Notes: generated from the sequence alone by a model not told the origin. A stretch of DNA of 64,000 bases from Idiomarina zobellii (GCF_900100855.1 NZ_FNCB01000012.1:1-64000); one strand, 5' to 3'. Numbered from the stretch's first letter, positions 17,127-27,930 are shown. Translations and numbers: made by a program.

Positions 17127-19990
17127 TGCTTAAGCTTAACTCCTATTTAGAAACACACAGTGAGTCTGCCTGGGAGCGCTTCGAAGAAGCTAGTGAAGTT
17201 TCGCTTACTGAGCCCCAGCAGCAGGCTTTGCGCGCACTTTTTGCGGTAAGCCCTTTTATTGCGGGCGTCGCTGAGCGCTATCCCCATCAGTTGCTCGCTG
17301 ACTTTTTTGCCAATGACGGTGCTATTGCTATAGATGATAGCAGCGTATATGAAAGTAAGCTCAACAAACTACTCAGCGAATGCGACGACGACCGCCGTGC
17401 CAAATATAAACTGCGGGAGTATCGTCATTGTGTCATGGCGAAGCTGGCGGCAGCAGATATTCTTGGTCAATTACCTATTACTGAAGCGTTAAGACATTTC
17501 AGTATTTTTGCCGATGCCGCTATTGAGCAAAGCCTCAGTTGGGCCTTTAAACGATTAGTAGCCAAGCATGGTACGCCTCGGGACAGCAATGGCGAGGCCA
17601 TGCCTATGCTGGTTATTGGTATGGGAAAACTTGGCGGGCGTGAGCTCAATTTTTCTTCAGATATTGATCTTATCTTTGCGTACCCTGAGCAGGGAGAGAC
17701 CGAGGGACCCGGTCGTAATTTAGAGCACAGCGTGTTCTACAAACGATTAGCGCAGTTGTTTATTGCCTTGCTCGATGAAACAACCGCCGATGGTCAGGTC
17801 TTTCGGGTCGATATGCGTTTACGGCCTTTCGGTCAGTCTGGCCCGCTGGTTACCAGTATTAACGCGCTAGAGCATTATTATCAGGAGCAAGGGCGCGACT
17901 GGGAGCGCTACGCAATGGTAAAAGCCCGCCTTATTGGCGCAAGTGCCGTGGACGAGAAAATTTTCTATGATTTGATACGACCTTTTGTTTATCGTCGTTA
18001 CATTGACTTTAGTGCCATAGAAGCGCTGCGCAAAATGAAGTTGCTTATTACCCAGGAGACGCGGCGACGAGGGGTCAAGAACAATATCAAGCTGGGCGCC
18101 GGCGGTATCCGCGAGGTGGAGTTTATTGTTCAGGCGCACCAGCTTATTCGGGGCGGTCAGGAAAAAAGTTTACAAACACGGTCGTTGTATAAGGCAATTA
18201 ATGGTTTGGTTGAGCTAGAGCTCATAGAGAAAGAACGAGCGGACAAGCTGATTGAGAACTATGAGTTTTTACGCACTATAGAGCATCGTTTGCAGCAAAT
18301 CGATGATGCACAAACGCAGCAGTTACCCGACGACGAACTGGGTCAGGAGCGGTTGCGGTGTATGTTGGGCGAGGCTGACTGGGCATCAGTGCAAGCGCGT
18401 GTGGATGACTGCATGGCGAGCATTCACGAAGAGTTTCAACAAGTCGTTGGTGAACAGTCCGAAGACGATGAAGAAGAGCAGTCGCTGCAAGTGCTTTGGC
18501 AGGATATGCTGGAAGACGACGCGGCTATCGAGATTCTGGAAGCAGAAGGGGTTGATGAACCGGAACGTTTATGGCGGCTGATTAATGACTTTCGGCAGGA
18601 GAGTCGGCGTCGAAGTTCCGGGCCAAGAGGACGCGCAGCAATGGCACGCTTAATGCCAATGATGCTAAGACATGCGGTTCAGCATCAACATCCCGAACGA
18701 CTTCTTGAGCGGCTGCTGTCTATTATTAAAGCCATAATGAGTCGTACGGCCTACATCGAATTATTGGCGGAAAACCCTGGTGCGCGCACGCAACTGTGTA
18801 AGTTGTGTATGGCCAGCCCCTGGATCTCGAATCAGCTGGCACAGCATCCACTGTTACTCGACGAGCTGATTGACCCTCAACAGCTCTATACACTGCCTGA
18901 AGCGAAGAATTACGATGCGTTACTGCGTGAATATTTAGTTCGTATTCCAGAGCAGGACTTAGAAACGCAGATGGATGCTCTCAGGCAGGCAAAACAGGCG
19001 CTACAGCTTAAAATTGCCGCAGCCGATATCAGTAACGTCCTGGAGCTTATGAATGTCAGTGATCATTTAAGTGCCCTGGCAGAAGCTATTATTCAAGAAG
19101 TGATTGGTCTGGCTTGGTACCAGTTAACCCAGAAGCACGGCAAACCAGAGGGAACCAGTGTTGAGAATACCGGCTTTGGGGTTATGGCTTATGGCAAACT
19201 GGGTGGAGAAGAGCTTGGCTACGGCTCCGATCTCGACTTGGTGTTTGTTACTGATTCGACCTACGAGGGGGTCACTGACGGCAATAAGCCTATTGAGGTT
19301 CAGCAGTTCTACTTGCGTTTGGCGCAGCGCGTACTGCATCTATTTACTACGCGAACGGTTGCCGGTGTGTTATACGATGTTGACCTTCGTTTACGACCGT
19401 CCGGGCAGTCAGGGTTGTTAGTCACTCGGGTGAACTCCTACGCACGCTACCTGCATGACGATGCCTGGACATGGGAGTTACAGGCACTGGTGCGAGCTCG
19501 CCCAGTTTATGGTAGTAAAAGTATTAGAGATACGCTGATGGATATCCGGCGGGCAGCTCTAATGCAGCCCAGAGACGCCGAACAGCTGAGAAAGGATATT
19601 GTGTCTATGCGACGCAAAATGAAACATCACTTGTCAGCCAGTCGCATAGATGCGTTTGACTTGAAGCAGGACGATGGTGGTATTGCGGATATTGAGTTTA
19701 TTACTCAATACCTTGTGCTTAAATATGCGCATACACACCCCAGCTTGTGTCGCTACAGCGATAATATTCGACTGTTAACCGAGGCTCAGCAAGAACATTT
19801 GCTAGACGATGTTGATGCCCAGAATTTGGTGAATGCGTTTCAGATATTTCGTTGTGAGAGTCACGCCCTGGCGTTGCAGGGAGAGCAGCTTTTAGAAAAG
19901 CACAACTTAGACGCAGAGCGCCAAGCTGTTATTCGTTGCTGGAATAAGCTGCTTGGCGACACTGAGATAGAACCTACTGATAATAACTAG
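17126..19990 (+). CDS. glnE: Bifunctional glutamine synthetase adenylyltransferase/deadenylase GlnE
   Basis: GlnE switches glutamine synthetase off by adenylylation and on by deadenylylation according to PII state. The 954-residue protein carries two nucleotidyltransferase domains: GMGKLGGRELNFSSDIDL near residue 170 (deadenylase half) and AYGKLGGEELGYGSDLDL near 685 (adenylylase half). A PII-sensing helical linker lies between them. The ATG at 17126 shares its A with the upstream TAA. The end overlaps convergent lpxL by 17 bases. Confidence 0.97.
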   Translation: MLKLNSYLETHSESAWERFEEASEVSLTEPQQQALRALFAVSPFIAGVAERYPHQLLADFFANDGAIAIDDSSVYESKLNKLLSECDDDRRAKYKLREYRHCVMAKLAAADILGQLPITEALRHFSIFADAAIEQSLSWAFKRLVAKHGTPRDSNGEAMPMLVIGMGKLGGRELNFSSDIDLIFAYPEQGETEGPGRNLEHSVFYKRLAQLFIALLDETTADGQVFRVDMRLRPFGQSGPLVTSINALEHYYQEQGRDWERYAMVKARLIGASAVDEKIFYDLIRPFVYRRYIDFSAIEALRKMKLLITQETRRRGVKNNIKLGAGGIREVEFIVQAHQLIRGGQEKSLQTRSLYKAINGLVELELIEKERADKLIENYEFLRTIEHRLQQIDDAQTQQLPDDELGQERLRCMLGEADWASVQARVDDCMASIHEEFQQVVGEQSEDDEEEQSLQVLWQDMLEDDAAIEILEAEGVDEPERLWRLINDFRQESRRRSSGPRGRAAMARLMPMMLRHAVQHQHPERLLERLLSIIKAIMSRTAYIELLAENPGARTQLCKLCMASPWISNQLAQHPLLLDELIDPQQLYTLPEAKNYDALLREYLVRIPEQDLETQMDALRQAKQALQLKIAAADISNVLELMNVSDHLSALAEAIIQEVIGLAWYQLTQKHGKPEGTSVENTGFGVMAYGKLGGEELGYGSDLDLVFVTDSTYEGVTDGNKPIEVQQFYLRLAQRVLHLFTTRTVAGVLYDVDLRLRPSGQSGLLVTRVNSYARYLHDDAWTWELQALVRARPVYGSKSIRDTLMDIRRAALMQPRDAEQLRKDIVSMRRKMKHHLSASRIDAFDLKQDDGGIADIEFITQYLVLKYAHTHPSLCRYSDNIRLLTEAQQEHLLDDVDAQNLVNAFQIFRCESHALALQGEQLLEKHNLDAERQAVIRCWNKLLGDTEIEPTDNN

Positions 19991-20900
19991 GCATATCGGC
20001 GTCAGGCCGCGTTTTAAACCGGCGATGAACCCACAAGTATTGCTCGGGAGCTTTTTTTACAGCCTCTTCGACTAGAGTGTTGACGTAGCGAGCGTCCGCT
20101 TTGTCGTCGCCTGACGGGAAGTTTTGAAGCTCGGGTTCGTAATATAAGTCATAGCCCGTACCGTCTTTGCGGCGAACACAGCGAGATACCAACACTTTGC
20201 AATTAGGTGCGTTGGCGAACAACATAGTGCCAGTGGTGGTTGAGGCGTCAGGGACCTCAAAGAATTTAACGAACTCAGTACGGCGGCGGCCGTAATCCTG
20301 GTCAGGTAAGTAACCGGCAATATCGCCTTGAGACAGAGCTTTAAGCATGCCTTTAACGTCTTTCCGCTGAATCATGTATTTATTGGAGCGAGCACGTCCG
20401 CGAGTTTGCAGAAACTCCATTACTGCGTTGTTATGAGGGCGATACAAACCAACAGCAGGCTCTACAAACCCGTGCAAGCGAGCATGCACTTCCAGGCTGA
20501 GAAAATGAAACAGCAATAACAACACGCCACTGCCGTCTTCCTGGGCTTTGCGCAAGTTCTCCTCACCGTGAATATGAAGCTTGCGACGAATGCGCCAGTC
20601 CGGCCACCACCAAGCCATACCGACTTCAAAATAAGCGATACCGGTGTTCTTCATATTCTCTGTAACCAGCGACTCGATCTTCTCGTCACTATAGTCAGGA
20701 AAACAGAGCTTTAAATTAGTGCGGGCAATATTAACGCGCCGGGGCATAAGCTTTTTAAACAGTAAGCCAAGACCACGCCCCATAGCCAGCTGTACACGAT
20801 AAGGCAGCCAGGAAACGGTATAAAGGATAAGAACGCCAAGCCAGGTAAGCCAGAACTTTGGGTGCAAAAAATAGAATTTAAATTTGGGTTGTTCAATCAC
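19974..20900 (-). CDS. lpxL: Kdo-dependent lipid A acyltransferase (LpxL/LpxP type)
   Basis: This inner-membrane enzyme adds a secondary acyl chain to Kdo2-lipid IVA. The 308-residue protein closely follows E. coli LpxL: HPKFWLTWLGV with the N-terminal anchor, HFLSLE carrying the catalytic HX4E near residue 132, the VGLYRPHNN and RGRARSNK blocks, LPDQDYG, and a C-terminal LWVHRRFKTRP. LpxL and LpxP cannot be told apart from sequence alone. Confidence 0.92.
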   Translation of the reverse strand: MIEQPKFKFYFLHPKFWLTWLGVLILYTVSWLPYRVQLAMGRGLGLLFKKLMPRRVNIARTNLKLCFPDYSDEKIESLVTENMKNTGIAYFEVGMAWWWPDWRIRRKLHIHGEENLRKAQEDGSGVLLLLFHFLSLEVHARLHGFVEPAVGLYRPHNNAVMEFLQTRGRARSNKYMIQRKDVKGMLKALSQGDIAGYLPDQDYGRRRTEFVKFFEVPDASTTTGTMLFANAPNCKVLVSRCVRRKDGTGYDLYYEPELQNFPSGDDKADARYVNTLVEEAVKKAPEQYLWVHRRFKTRPDADMPSYYQ

Positions 20901-20959
20901 AACAAGAACCGTTGTTGTTTATTAAATTGGAGCGGATAGTAACATAGAATTAAGGGAGG

Positions 20960-20988
20960 CAGGCACCACTAACGGGACGTGGTGCCTG
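20960..20988 (-). terminator. Stem-loop downstream of tolC, weak terminator
   Basis: CAGGCACCAC and GTGGTGCCTG form a perfect 10-bp stem with a nine-base loop between tolC and lpxL. No clear T-run follows on the minus strand, so it may act as an mRNA 3'-end stabiliser rather than a strong terminator. Confidence 0.5.
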
Positions 20989-21000
20989 TGGTCAGCGGAG

Positions 21001-22374
21001 TTAGTCTGCCGCAGTTCCTTCGACGTCTTCAGACAAACTGCTGTTAATTGCCAGTAGGTCGTTTTCCTGAAGCTGTCCTGCCGCTTGCTCTAAACGTAGC
21101 ATTTGGCGAATATAGCCATAGCGAGCTTCTGATAAGTTACGCTTAGCGTTATACAGGTTTTGAGTGCTATTCAGTACGTCAACGATAGTACGGGTACCGA
21201 CTTCAAAACCTGCCTCTGTTGCTTTTAAGGCACTTTCTGCTGAAACTACAGACTGCTGGAATGCGCTAATACTGGCAATTGACGCAGATACTTCGTAGTA
21301 AGCGTTACGCACTTCACGCTCGATTTGGCGACGTGTCTGAACCATTTGCTGGCTAGTTGCAACGTAGTTGTCACGCGCTTGAGAAACTTCAGCTGAGGTG
21401 CGGAAGCCTGAGAAAATAGGTACGCTGACGTTTAGACCAATTGAACGGCTATCAAGACGGCCCGTATCTGGGGATGGCTCACCTTGTATTGTTCTATCGG
21501 TATCATTGGCTGAATAGTTCGCTGATAATGACACAGTCGGGTAGTGACCCGCTTGCTGAAGCTTAATTTGCTGTTCAGCAATCTCAACCTGCACCATGCT
21601 CTCTAATAAGCTTAGATTACTATTTTCCGCTTTCTTTACCCATTTCATGACATCTTCCGGTGCAGGGTCACTGGGCGAAAAGGTTTCGGTGTCTAATGCG
21701 GCCAGCGTCTGTGGGTATTGCCCAGTGATTTCACGAATGCTTTCGTAAGCAATTTCTACGGCATTACGAGCCTGAATTTCACGGGCGACGGCGCTGTCAT
21801 ATTGTGCTTGTGCTTCGTGCACGTCAGTAATGGCGGTTAAACCAACAGAGAAACGTTGTTTGGTTTGCTCAAGCTGACGTTTAATGGCTTTTTTCTCGGC
21901 TTCAGCAAATGACAGGTCGTCTTTTGCCTGAAGTGCCTGGAAGTAAGCGTTTACAACACGCAGCATTAATTCCTGCTGAGCATTACTGTATGAAATCTCG
22001 GCTTGATAGGCTTGCTTTTCAGCAATGTCAGCGTTTTTCCAGACGCTCCAGTCAAAGATACTTTGGTTTAAAGTAACGCCTGCTTGCCAACCACTACTAT
22101 CTATTGCAAATTTCTGGATTTGATTGTTAACAAACTGTGGCGAGTCACTCGTAGACTCACTATAACCAGCTTCACCGTTAACCTGTGGTAAGAACCCTGA
22201 CTTGGCAATATCGACGCCTTTTTGGGTTGCATTACGTTCAGCCGCAGCTCTTAACAACGTAGGGTCGTTATCAACCGCTAAGCGGTAAATCTGAGCTAAA
22301 TCTTCGGCATTTGATGTAAAAGAGACTGTAGTTAATGCAATTCCTACAGCCGCTGACAAGAAGTGCTTTTTCAT
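21001..22374 (-). CDS. tolC: Outer membrane efflux channel TolC
   Basis: TolC is the trimeric outer-membrane exit duct for tripartite drug efflux and type I secretion. The 457-residue product has a signal peptide (MKKHFLSAAVGIALTTVSFTSNA), then DLAQIYRLAVDNDPTL and the paired repeats of long helices and beta strands typical of the family. It includes LNQSIFDWSVWKN and GTRTIVDVLNSTQNLYNAKR. The start at 22374 gives a standard signal peptide; an in-frame ATG at 22401 adds nine residues. It is divergent from nudF with a 223-base intergenic region, the same layout as in E. coli. Confidence 0.95.
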   Translation of the reverse strand: MKKHFLSAAVGIALTTVSFTSNAEDLAQIYRLAVDNDPTLLRAAAERNATQKGVDIAKSGFLPQVNGEAGYSESTSDSPQFVNNQIQKFAIDSSGWQAGVTLNQSIFDWSVWKNADIAEKQAYQAEISYSNAQQELMLRVVNAYFQALQAKDDLSFAEAEKKAIKRQLEQTKQRFSVGLTAITDVHEAQAQYDSAVAREIQARNAVEIAYESIREITGQYPQTLAALDTETFSPSDPAPEDVMKWVKKAENSNLSLLESMVQVEIAEQQIKLQQAGHYPTVSLSANYSANDTDRTIQGEPSPDTGRLDSRSIGLNVSVPIFSGFRTSAEVSQARDNYVATSQQMVQTRRQIEREVRNAYYEVSASIASISAFQQSVVSAESALKATEAGFEVGTRTIVDVLNSTQNLYNAKRNLSEARYGYIRQMLRLEQAAGQLQENDLLAINSSLSEDVEGTAAD

Positions 22375-22597
22375 GGTAGTCAGTGTCCCGTTACTTGACA
22401 TGCAATAGTCTTAAAGTGATTGCGCGTTAGTTTACATACAGTGTTGAATGATTACCAGTGTAATTGATTCACGCTGATAATTTAAGCAAAACATGGTTTC
22501 AGAATCTGCTCAAGTGTAACAGAATGTTTGCTGTATAGTAGATCATAAAATGGATGCGACTTCGTAGAAAAAAACGTCGAATAGGTAAGGAGATGCG

Positions 22598-23215
22598 ATG
22601 ACCTCAAGACTGACTCGAAAAGATGTTGAACTCGACAAAAAACAGCCGCTTTATGAAGGTTTTTTGTCGGTTTATAAATACAAACTCAAGCACCGTTTGT
22701 TTCAAGGCGGTTGGAGTCAGCCAATTGAGCGTGAATTGATGGAGCGTGGCCACGCTGTCGTGGTGATACCTTATGATCCTGTTCGCGACGAGTTAGTCGT
22801 GCTGGAACAGTTTCGGGTAGGTGCATTAGATGACCCTAACGGACCTTGGCTATTTGAATTTGTCGCAGGCATGTTTGACGCTGATGAAAGTGCTGAAGAG
22901 GTCGCAACACGAGAATTAAAAGAAGAAGCAGGACTGGAAGCCAAACAGTTGATTTACGCAACCAGCTACTACTCGAGCCCGGGCGGAACCGATGAGAAAC
23001 TGACCATTTATATTGCGGAAGTCGACACGAGTTTAGCGGCTGATTTTGGTGGCCTCCCTGAAGAAGACGAAGACATTAAAGTGCATGTGTTACCGAGTAA
23101 AGATGCTATTGGTATGTTGGAGCGCGAGGAAATTAATAATGCGGCAAGCGTTATTGGGTTACAATGGTTGTTATTACACCGTAATAGCGTATTCAAAAAT
23201 AAGCTAAGCTTGTAA
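22598..23215 (+). CDS. nudF: ADP-ribose pyrophosphatase NudF
   Basis: NudF cleaves ADP-ribose to AMP and ribose 5-phosphate. The 205-residue protein contains the Nudix box spanning roughly residues 98-120 (GMFDADESAEEVATRELKEE followed by AG), and SSPGGTDEKLTIYIAE further on, as in the ADP-ribose branch. AAGGAG precedes the ATG. It leads a cluster with yqiB, parE and parC. Confidence 0.95.
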   Translation: MTSRLTRKDVELDKKQPLYEGFLSVYKYKLKHRLFQGGWSQPIERELMERGHAVVVIPYDPVRDELVVLEQFRVGALDDPNGPWLFEFVAGMFDADESAEEVATRELKEEAGLEAKQLIYATSYYSSPGGTDEKLTIYIAEVDTSLAADFGGLPEEDEDIKVHVLPSKDAIGMLEREEINNAASVIGLQWLLLHRNSVFKNKLSL

Positions 23216-23223
23216 GGATCCGT

Positions 23224-23691
23224 ATGCAGCAGCGGTATGTTGTCGACGTAGCTGAGTTACACCGGCTGAATGAGCTGAATTATGCAGCTCTATTGCCTTT
23301 TGTACCGGGTGACAGTGACTCCGCTAAAAGCGAAGTCATTATTCAGGCCGGTGAAGGACTGGTGTTTGTGGTAAAACGTGCCGACAGTTCGCGCTATACG
23401 ACGGATATATCCATTGAGCAATTAAAGCCCAGCTGGGCGGATTACTTACGCGCTAAAATGACGGTACGCTTATACCATGATGTGCGTATGGCAGAAGTAT
23501 TAAAAACACAGGGTATTACGAAGTTAGAAGTTCATTATCGTCAACCTAATAAAGAAATGCGTCATCGCGATGAAAAGTACCAGGCGAATCAGTTTTTGTC
23601 GGACTGGTTACAACTGTGCCGTAAGCAAGGTCGCATTCAACCCGAGCTGAGCGAGTCAGTGCAGAAATTTATGCCTTACTACTTCAAATAG
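23224..23691 (+). CDS. yqiB: DUF1249 protein YqiB
   Basis: This 155-residue protein of unknown function belongs to the DUF1249 family, always small and near nudF-parE in gammaproteobacteria. It shows the family pattern LNELNYAALLPFVPG near the start, MTVRLYHDVRMAEVL in the middle and EKYQANQFLSDWLQLCRKQG at the end. AAGGAT precedes the ATG eight bases after nudF. The cpdA and yqiA genes that follow it in E. coli are absent here; parE comes next. Confidence 0.9.
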   Translation: MQQRYVVDVAELHRLNELNYAALLPFVPGDSDSAKSEVIIQAGEGLVFVVKRADSSRYTTDISIEQLKPSWADYLRAKMTVRLYHDVRMAEVLKTQGITKLEVHYRQPNKEMRHRDEKYQANQFLSDWLQLCRKQGRIQPELSESVQKFMPYYFK

Positions 23692-23757
23692 ACGACGGTT
23701 AGCGGTAAATTGTCAGTCAACTTTGCGGAGCGAGCTACAACAAAAAAACAGGGACTC

Positions 23758-25650
23758 ATGACAGACTACAAATCCGATTCTATTGAGGTGTTGAATGGCT
23801 TAGAGCCGGTTCAGCGCCGTCCCGGTATGTATACCGACACCACGCGACCCAATCACTTAGGTCAGGAAGTTATCGATAACAGTGTGGATGAGGCACTTGC
23901 CGGCCACGCTAAAAGCTTAGTGGTTATTTTACACACCGATCAATCCTTAGAAGTCATGGATGACGGTCGTGGTATGCCTGTGGATATTCACCCGGAAGAA
24001 GGGGTTCCGGGTGTCGAGCTTATTATGAGCAAATTGCATGCGGGCGGTAAGTTCTCGAATAAAAATTACCAGTTTTCCGGTGGTCTGCATGGTGTTGGTA
24101 TCTCTGTTGTTAACGCGCTGTCGAAGCGTGTTGAGCTCACCATTAAGCGAGATGGTCAGGTTTACGAAATGGCTTTCGAAAATGGCGACAAAGTCTCTGA
24201 ACTAGAAGTCACCGGCACCGTTGGAAAGCGCAATACCGGAACCAAAGTCCATTTTTGGCCAGACGCTCAGTATTTTGATTCCTCAAAGTTCTCTGTTACC
24301 AAGTTGAAGCACCTGCTTCGGGCGAAGGCGGTGCTATGTCCCGGGTTAAGTATTACCTTCAAAAATAAGGTCGATGACACCGAAGAAACCTGGTTTTACG
24401 AGGACGGCCTGACCGATTACCTGATTGAAGCGGTAAAAGAGGTTCCTACTTTACCGGAAGACCCATTTAATGGCTCTTTTAGCTCGCAAACCGAAGGGGT
24501 TGAATGGGCGGTAACCTGGTTACCGGAAGGTGGTGAGGGCCTATCTGAGAGTTATGTAAACCTGATTCCAACGCCATTAGGTGGTACGCATGTTAATGGC
24601 TTGCGGCAAGGTCTTTTAGAGGCTATGCGGGAGTTTTGTGAGTTCCGTAACTTGCTGCCACGAGGAGTTAAGCTGACACCTGATGACGTGTGGGAACGCT
24701 GCTCTTATATTTTGTCGACTAAGATGCAGGATCCCCAGTTTGCCGGTCAAACTAAAGAACGACTGTCGTCGAGACAGTCTGCCAGTTTTGTTTCCGGGGT
24801 GGTAAAAGATGCATTCAGCTTGTGGCTGAATGAGCACACCGAGCAAGCTGAGTTATTGGCCGATGTGTGTATTAGTAACGCGCAGCGTCGCTTACGAGCA
24901 AGCAAGAAGGTTGTTCGTAAGAAAGTCACTCAGGGGCCTGCGCTTCCGGGTAAGTTAACCGACTGCTCAAGTCAGGATCCATCAAGCAGCGAATTGTTTT
25001 TGGTGGAAGGTGACTCGGCAGGTGGCTCAGCAAAGCAAGCCCGTGACCGAGAGTTTCAGGCAGTTATGCCGCTGCGCGGGAAGATTCTTAACACCTGGGA
25101 AGTCGATCCGGAACAAATTCTGGGCTCACAGGAAATTCACGATATATCCGTTGCTGTGGGCGTTGACCCGAACAGTGTCGATTTAGACAAGCTTCGCTAC
25201 GGTAAGATTTGTATTCTGGCCGATGCCGACTCCGATGGGCTGCATATAGCGACTTTGTTGTGTGCACTCTTTGTGAAGCATTTCAGACCGCTGGTTGAAA
25301 ATGGTCATATTTTTGTTGCCATGCCGCCGCTTTATCGAATCGATGTGGGCAAAGAGGTGTTTTATGCCCTCGATGAAGACGAAAAACAGGGCATCTTAGA
25401 CCGTATTGAAGCTGAGAAGAAAAAAGGCAAAATTAACGTTCAGCGTTTCAAAGGCTTGGGTGAAATGAACCCGCTGACGCTTCGTGAAACGACTATGGAC
25501 CCGAATACACGTCGATTGGTGCAGCTGACTATAGATGATGCAGAAATGATGGAAGAGCTAATGGATATGTTGCTGGCGAAGAAGCGCGCGAGTGATCGCC
25601 GCACCTGGCTGGAGAGTAAAGGCAACATGGCCGATTTGGCTGAACTGTAG
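23758..25650 (+). CDS. parE: DNA topoisomerase IV subunit B ParE
   Basis: ParE is the ATPase subunit of topoisomerase IV, which decatenates daughter chromosomes. At 630 residues it matches the E. coli length. GHKL ATPase motifs are present (EVIDNSVDEALAG, DDGRGMPVDIH, GGLHGVGISVVNALS), as are the TOPRIM motifs EGDSAGGSAKQARDR and DADSDGLHIATLL. I use the ATG at 23758 (MTDYKSDSIEVLNGLEPV), the family start; the frame is open to 23710. parC follows after about 25 bases. Confidence 0.97.
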   Translation: MTDYKSDSIEVLNGLEPVQRRPGMYTDTTRPNHLGQEVIDNSVDEALAGHAKSLVVILHTDQSLEVMDDGRGMPVDIHPEEGVPGVELIMSKLHAGGKFSNKNYQFSGGLHGVGISVVNALSKRVELTIKRDGQVYEMAFENGDKVSELEVTGTVGKRNTGTKVHFWPDAQYFDSSKFSVTKLKHLLRAKAVLCPGLSITFKNKVDDTEETWFYEDGLTDYLIEAVKEVPTLPEDPFNGSFSSQTEGVEWAVTWLPEGGEGLSESYVNLIPTPLGGTHVNGLRQGLLEAMREFCEFRNLLPRGVKLTPDDVWERCSYILSTKMQDPQFAGQTKERLSSRQSASFVSGVVKDAFSLWLNEHTEQAELLADVCISNAQRRLRASKKVVRKKVTQGPALPGKLTDCSSQDPSSSELFLVEGDSAGGSAKQARDREFQAVMPLRGKILNTWEVDPEQILGSQEIHDISVAVGVDPNSVDLDKLRYGKICILADADSDGLHIATLLCALFVKHFRPLVENGHIFVAMPPLYRIDVGKEVFYALDEDEKQGILDRIEAEKKKGKINVQRFKGLGEMNPLTLRETTMDPNTRRLVQLTIDDAEMMEELMDMLLAKKRASDRRTWLESKGNMADLAEL

Positions 25651-25674
25651 GCTGCTTAGTAAGGAGAAGTGAGA

Positions 25675-27915
25675 ATGTCGACGGAGATTACCGAAACACG
25701 CCCCCTCAGCCGCTTTACTGAAGAGGCCTACTTAAATTATTCCATGTACGTCATTATGGACCGGGCATTGCCGCATATTGGCGATGGTTTGAAGCCGGTT
25801 CAGCGACGTATTGTTTATGCAATGTCGGAGCTGGGCTTATCGGCTTTAGCGAAGTATAAAAAATCCGCCCGTACAGTGGGTGATGTGCTGGGTAAGTTTC
25901 ACCCTCATGGTGACAGCGCGTGTTATGAAGCTATGGTACTCATGGCGCAGCCATTCTCGTATCGACATCCGTTGGTGGATGGTCAGGGTAACTGGGGCTC
26001 TCCCGATGACCCTAAGTCGTTCGCAGCGATGCGTTATACCGAAGCACGACTGTCTAAGTTTAGTGAAGTTCTGCTGAGTGAATTAGGGCAAGGCACTGCT
26101 GACTGGATACCTAACTTTGATGGCACCATGAAGGAGCCCAAAGTACTGCCCGCTAGGCTACCTCATATCCTGTTGAATGGTGTGACGGGTATTGCCGTAG
26201 GTATGGCCACGGATATCCCACCGCACAATGCCCGCGAAGTGGCTAACGCTTGTGCCATGTTACTGGAAAAGCCAAGCAGCACGCTCGAAGACATTATGGA
26301 CGTGTTAAAGGGGCCGGACTATCCGACCGACGCAGAAGTCATTACGCCTGCCGACGACATTAAGAAAATGTATGAAACAGGTCGCGGCAGTATAAAAATG
26401 CGTGCTTCTTATGAAGTTGACGATGGCGAAATCGTTGTTACTGCGTTACCCCACCAAGCCTCGGGCGCAAAAGTGTTAGAGCAAATTGCTCAACAAATGC
26501 AGGCGAAAAAATTACCGTTGGTATCTGACTTGCGAGATGAGTCTGACCACGAGAATCCAACTCGATTGGTTATTGTCCCTCGCTCAAATCGCGTTGATAC
26601 CGAGCAATTAATGAACCACTTATTCGCGACAACTGACTTAGAAAAACAGTATCGCGTTAATTTGAATATTCTGGGGCTGGACGGTCGTCCTCAAGTTAAG
26701 CCGTTACTGGGGCTGCTAAAAGAGTGGCTAGAATTTCGTCAGCAGACGGTTACTCGCCGTTTGCAATACCGTTTAGACAAAGTACTGGCGCGTCTTCATA
26801 TTCTCGAAGGCTTGCTTATTGCGTATCTTAACCTTGATGAAGTCATCGAGATTATTCGCACAGAAGATAAGCCTAAAGAAGTCTTAATGTCGCGCTTCGA
26901 GCTGTCAGACAAACAGGCCGAAGCCATTCTTGAGTTGAAGTTACGTCACTTGGCGAAGCTGGAAGAGCAGAAGCTGAAAGGTGAGCAGGACGAATTAAAT
27001 AAAGAGCGCGAGCAGCTTGAGAAAATTCTGGGCTCAGACCGACGTTTGAAAACCTTGATTCGCAAAGAACTGCTTGCCGATGCTGACACTTATGGTGACG
27101 AACGTCGCTCGCCGTTGGTTGAGCGTAACGAAGCAAAAGCATTGAGTGAGCGTGACTTAACGCCTGCAGAAGCCGTTACTGTCGTGTTGTCGAAAAAAGG
27201 CTGGGTGCGTAGCGCGAAAGGTCATGACATTGATGGTGAAAAGCTTAGCTATAAATCCGGAGACAGTTTCCTTGGATCAGCTGAAGGTAAGAGTAACCAG
27301 CCAGTTGTGTTTATTGACAGCTCTGGGCGCAGCTTCTCGTGTGAAGCTCACTTGTTGCCCTCTGCAAGAAGTCAGGGAGAGCCGTTAACCGGACGCTTTA
27401 GTCTGGTCTCAGGCGAAACGGTCGAACATGTGTTAATGGGTAAAGACGACAGCTGTGTCTTGTTGGCATCCGATGCGGGTTACGGTTTTATTTGCCAGTT
27501 TAGTGATTTAGTCAGCCGCAATAAAAACGGTAAGGCGATTATTACCTTGCCAACCGGAGCTAAAATACTAGAGCCAACTCAGGTAAACAGTATTGAAAAT
27601 GACCGCGTTATTGCCGTATCCAATGAAGGCCGTATGTTGGTCTTCCCGGTGGCAGATTTACCACAACTGAGCAAAGGTAAAGGGAACAAAATTATTAATA
27701 TCCCAGCGTTAAGAGCACAGTCGCGGGAAGAGTATGTGGTGGCCCTGGCGACAGCCGCGCCGGACAAAGCGGTAACGCTAATGGCCGGGAAGCGGAAGTT
27801 GACTTTGAAGCCGGCCGATCTTGAGCACTACCTGGGCGAGCGAGGGCGCCGGGGTAACAAACTGCCCAGAGGTCTTCAGCGAGTCGACGATATTATCGTT
27901 GAAGATGAAGAGTAA
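25675..27915 (+). CDS. parC: DNA topoisomerase IV subunit A ParC
   Basis: ParC is the DNA-cutting subunit that pairs with ParE. The 746-residue protein has the breakage-reunion domain with catalytic Tyr in [11 protein letters not shown] and the quinolone region [11 protein letters not shown], which carries the usual Ser and Glu of drug-sensitive enzymes. A degenerate C-terminal beta-pinwheel follows. The ATG at 25675 lies behind AAGGAGAAG. plsC starts 15 bases after the stop. Confidence 0.97.
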   Translation: MSTEITETRPLSRFTEEAYLNYSMYVIMDRALPHIGDGLKPVQRRIVYAMSELGLSALAKYKKSARTVGDVLGKFHPHGDSACYEAMVLMAQPFSYRHPLVDGQGNWGSPDDPKSFAAMRYTEARLSKFSEVLLSELGQGTADWIPNFDGTMKEPKVLPARLPHILLNGVTGIAVGMATDIPPHNAREVANACAMLLEKPSSTLEDIMDVLKGPDYPTDAEVITPADDIKKMYETGRGSIKMRASYEVDDGEIVVTALPHQASGAKVLEQIAQQMQAKKLPLVSDLRDESDHENPTRLVIVPRSNRVDTEQLMNHLFATTDLEKQYRVNLNILGLDGRPQVKPLLGLLKEWLEFRQQTVTRRLQYRLDKVLARLHILEGLLIAYLNLDEVIEIIRTEDKPKEVLMSRFELSDKQAEAILELKLRHLAKLEEQKLKGEQDELNKEREQLEKILGSDRRLKTLIRKELLADADTYGDERRSPLVERNEAKALSERDLTPAEAVTVVLSKKGWVRSAKGHDIDGEKLSYKSGDSFLGSAEGKSNQPVVFIDSSGRSFSCEAHLLPSARSQGEPLTGRFSLVSGETVEHVLMGKDDSCVLLASDAGYGFICQFSDLVSRNKNGKAIITLPTGAKILEPTQVNSIENDRVIAVSNEGRMLVFPVADLPQLSKGKGNKIINIPALRAQSREEYVVALATAAPDKAVTLMAGKRKLTLKPADLEHYLGERGRRGNKLPRGLQRVDDIIVEDEE

Positions 27916-27930
27916 AGGCGGGGAGTTGTC

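Noticed and set aside
22375-22401. Longer start for TolC at 22401
   Set aside because: It would place nine polar residues before a normal signal peptide; family members start at the MKK sequence.
23692-23757. Remnants of cpdA or yqiA between yqiB and parE, as in E. coli
   Set aside because: Only about 66 bases separate the genes and they hold no coding trace; the genes are simply absent here.
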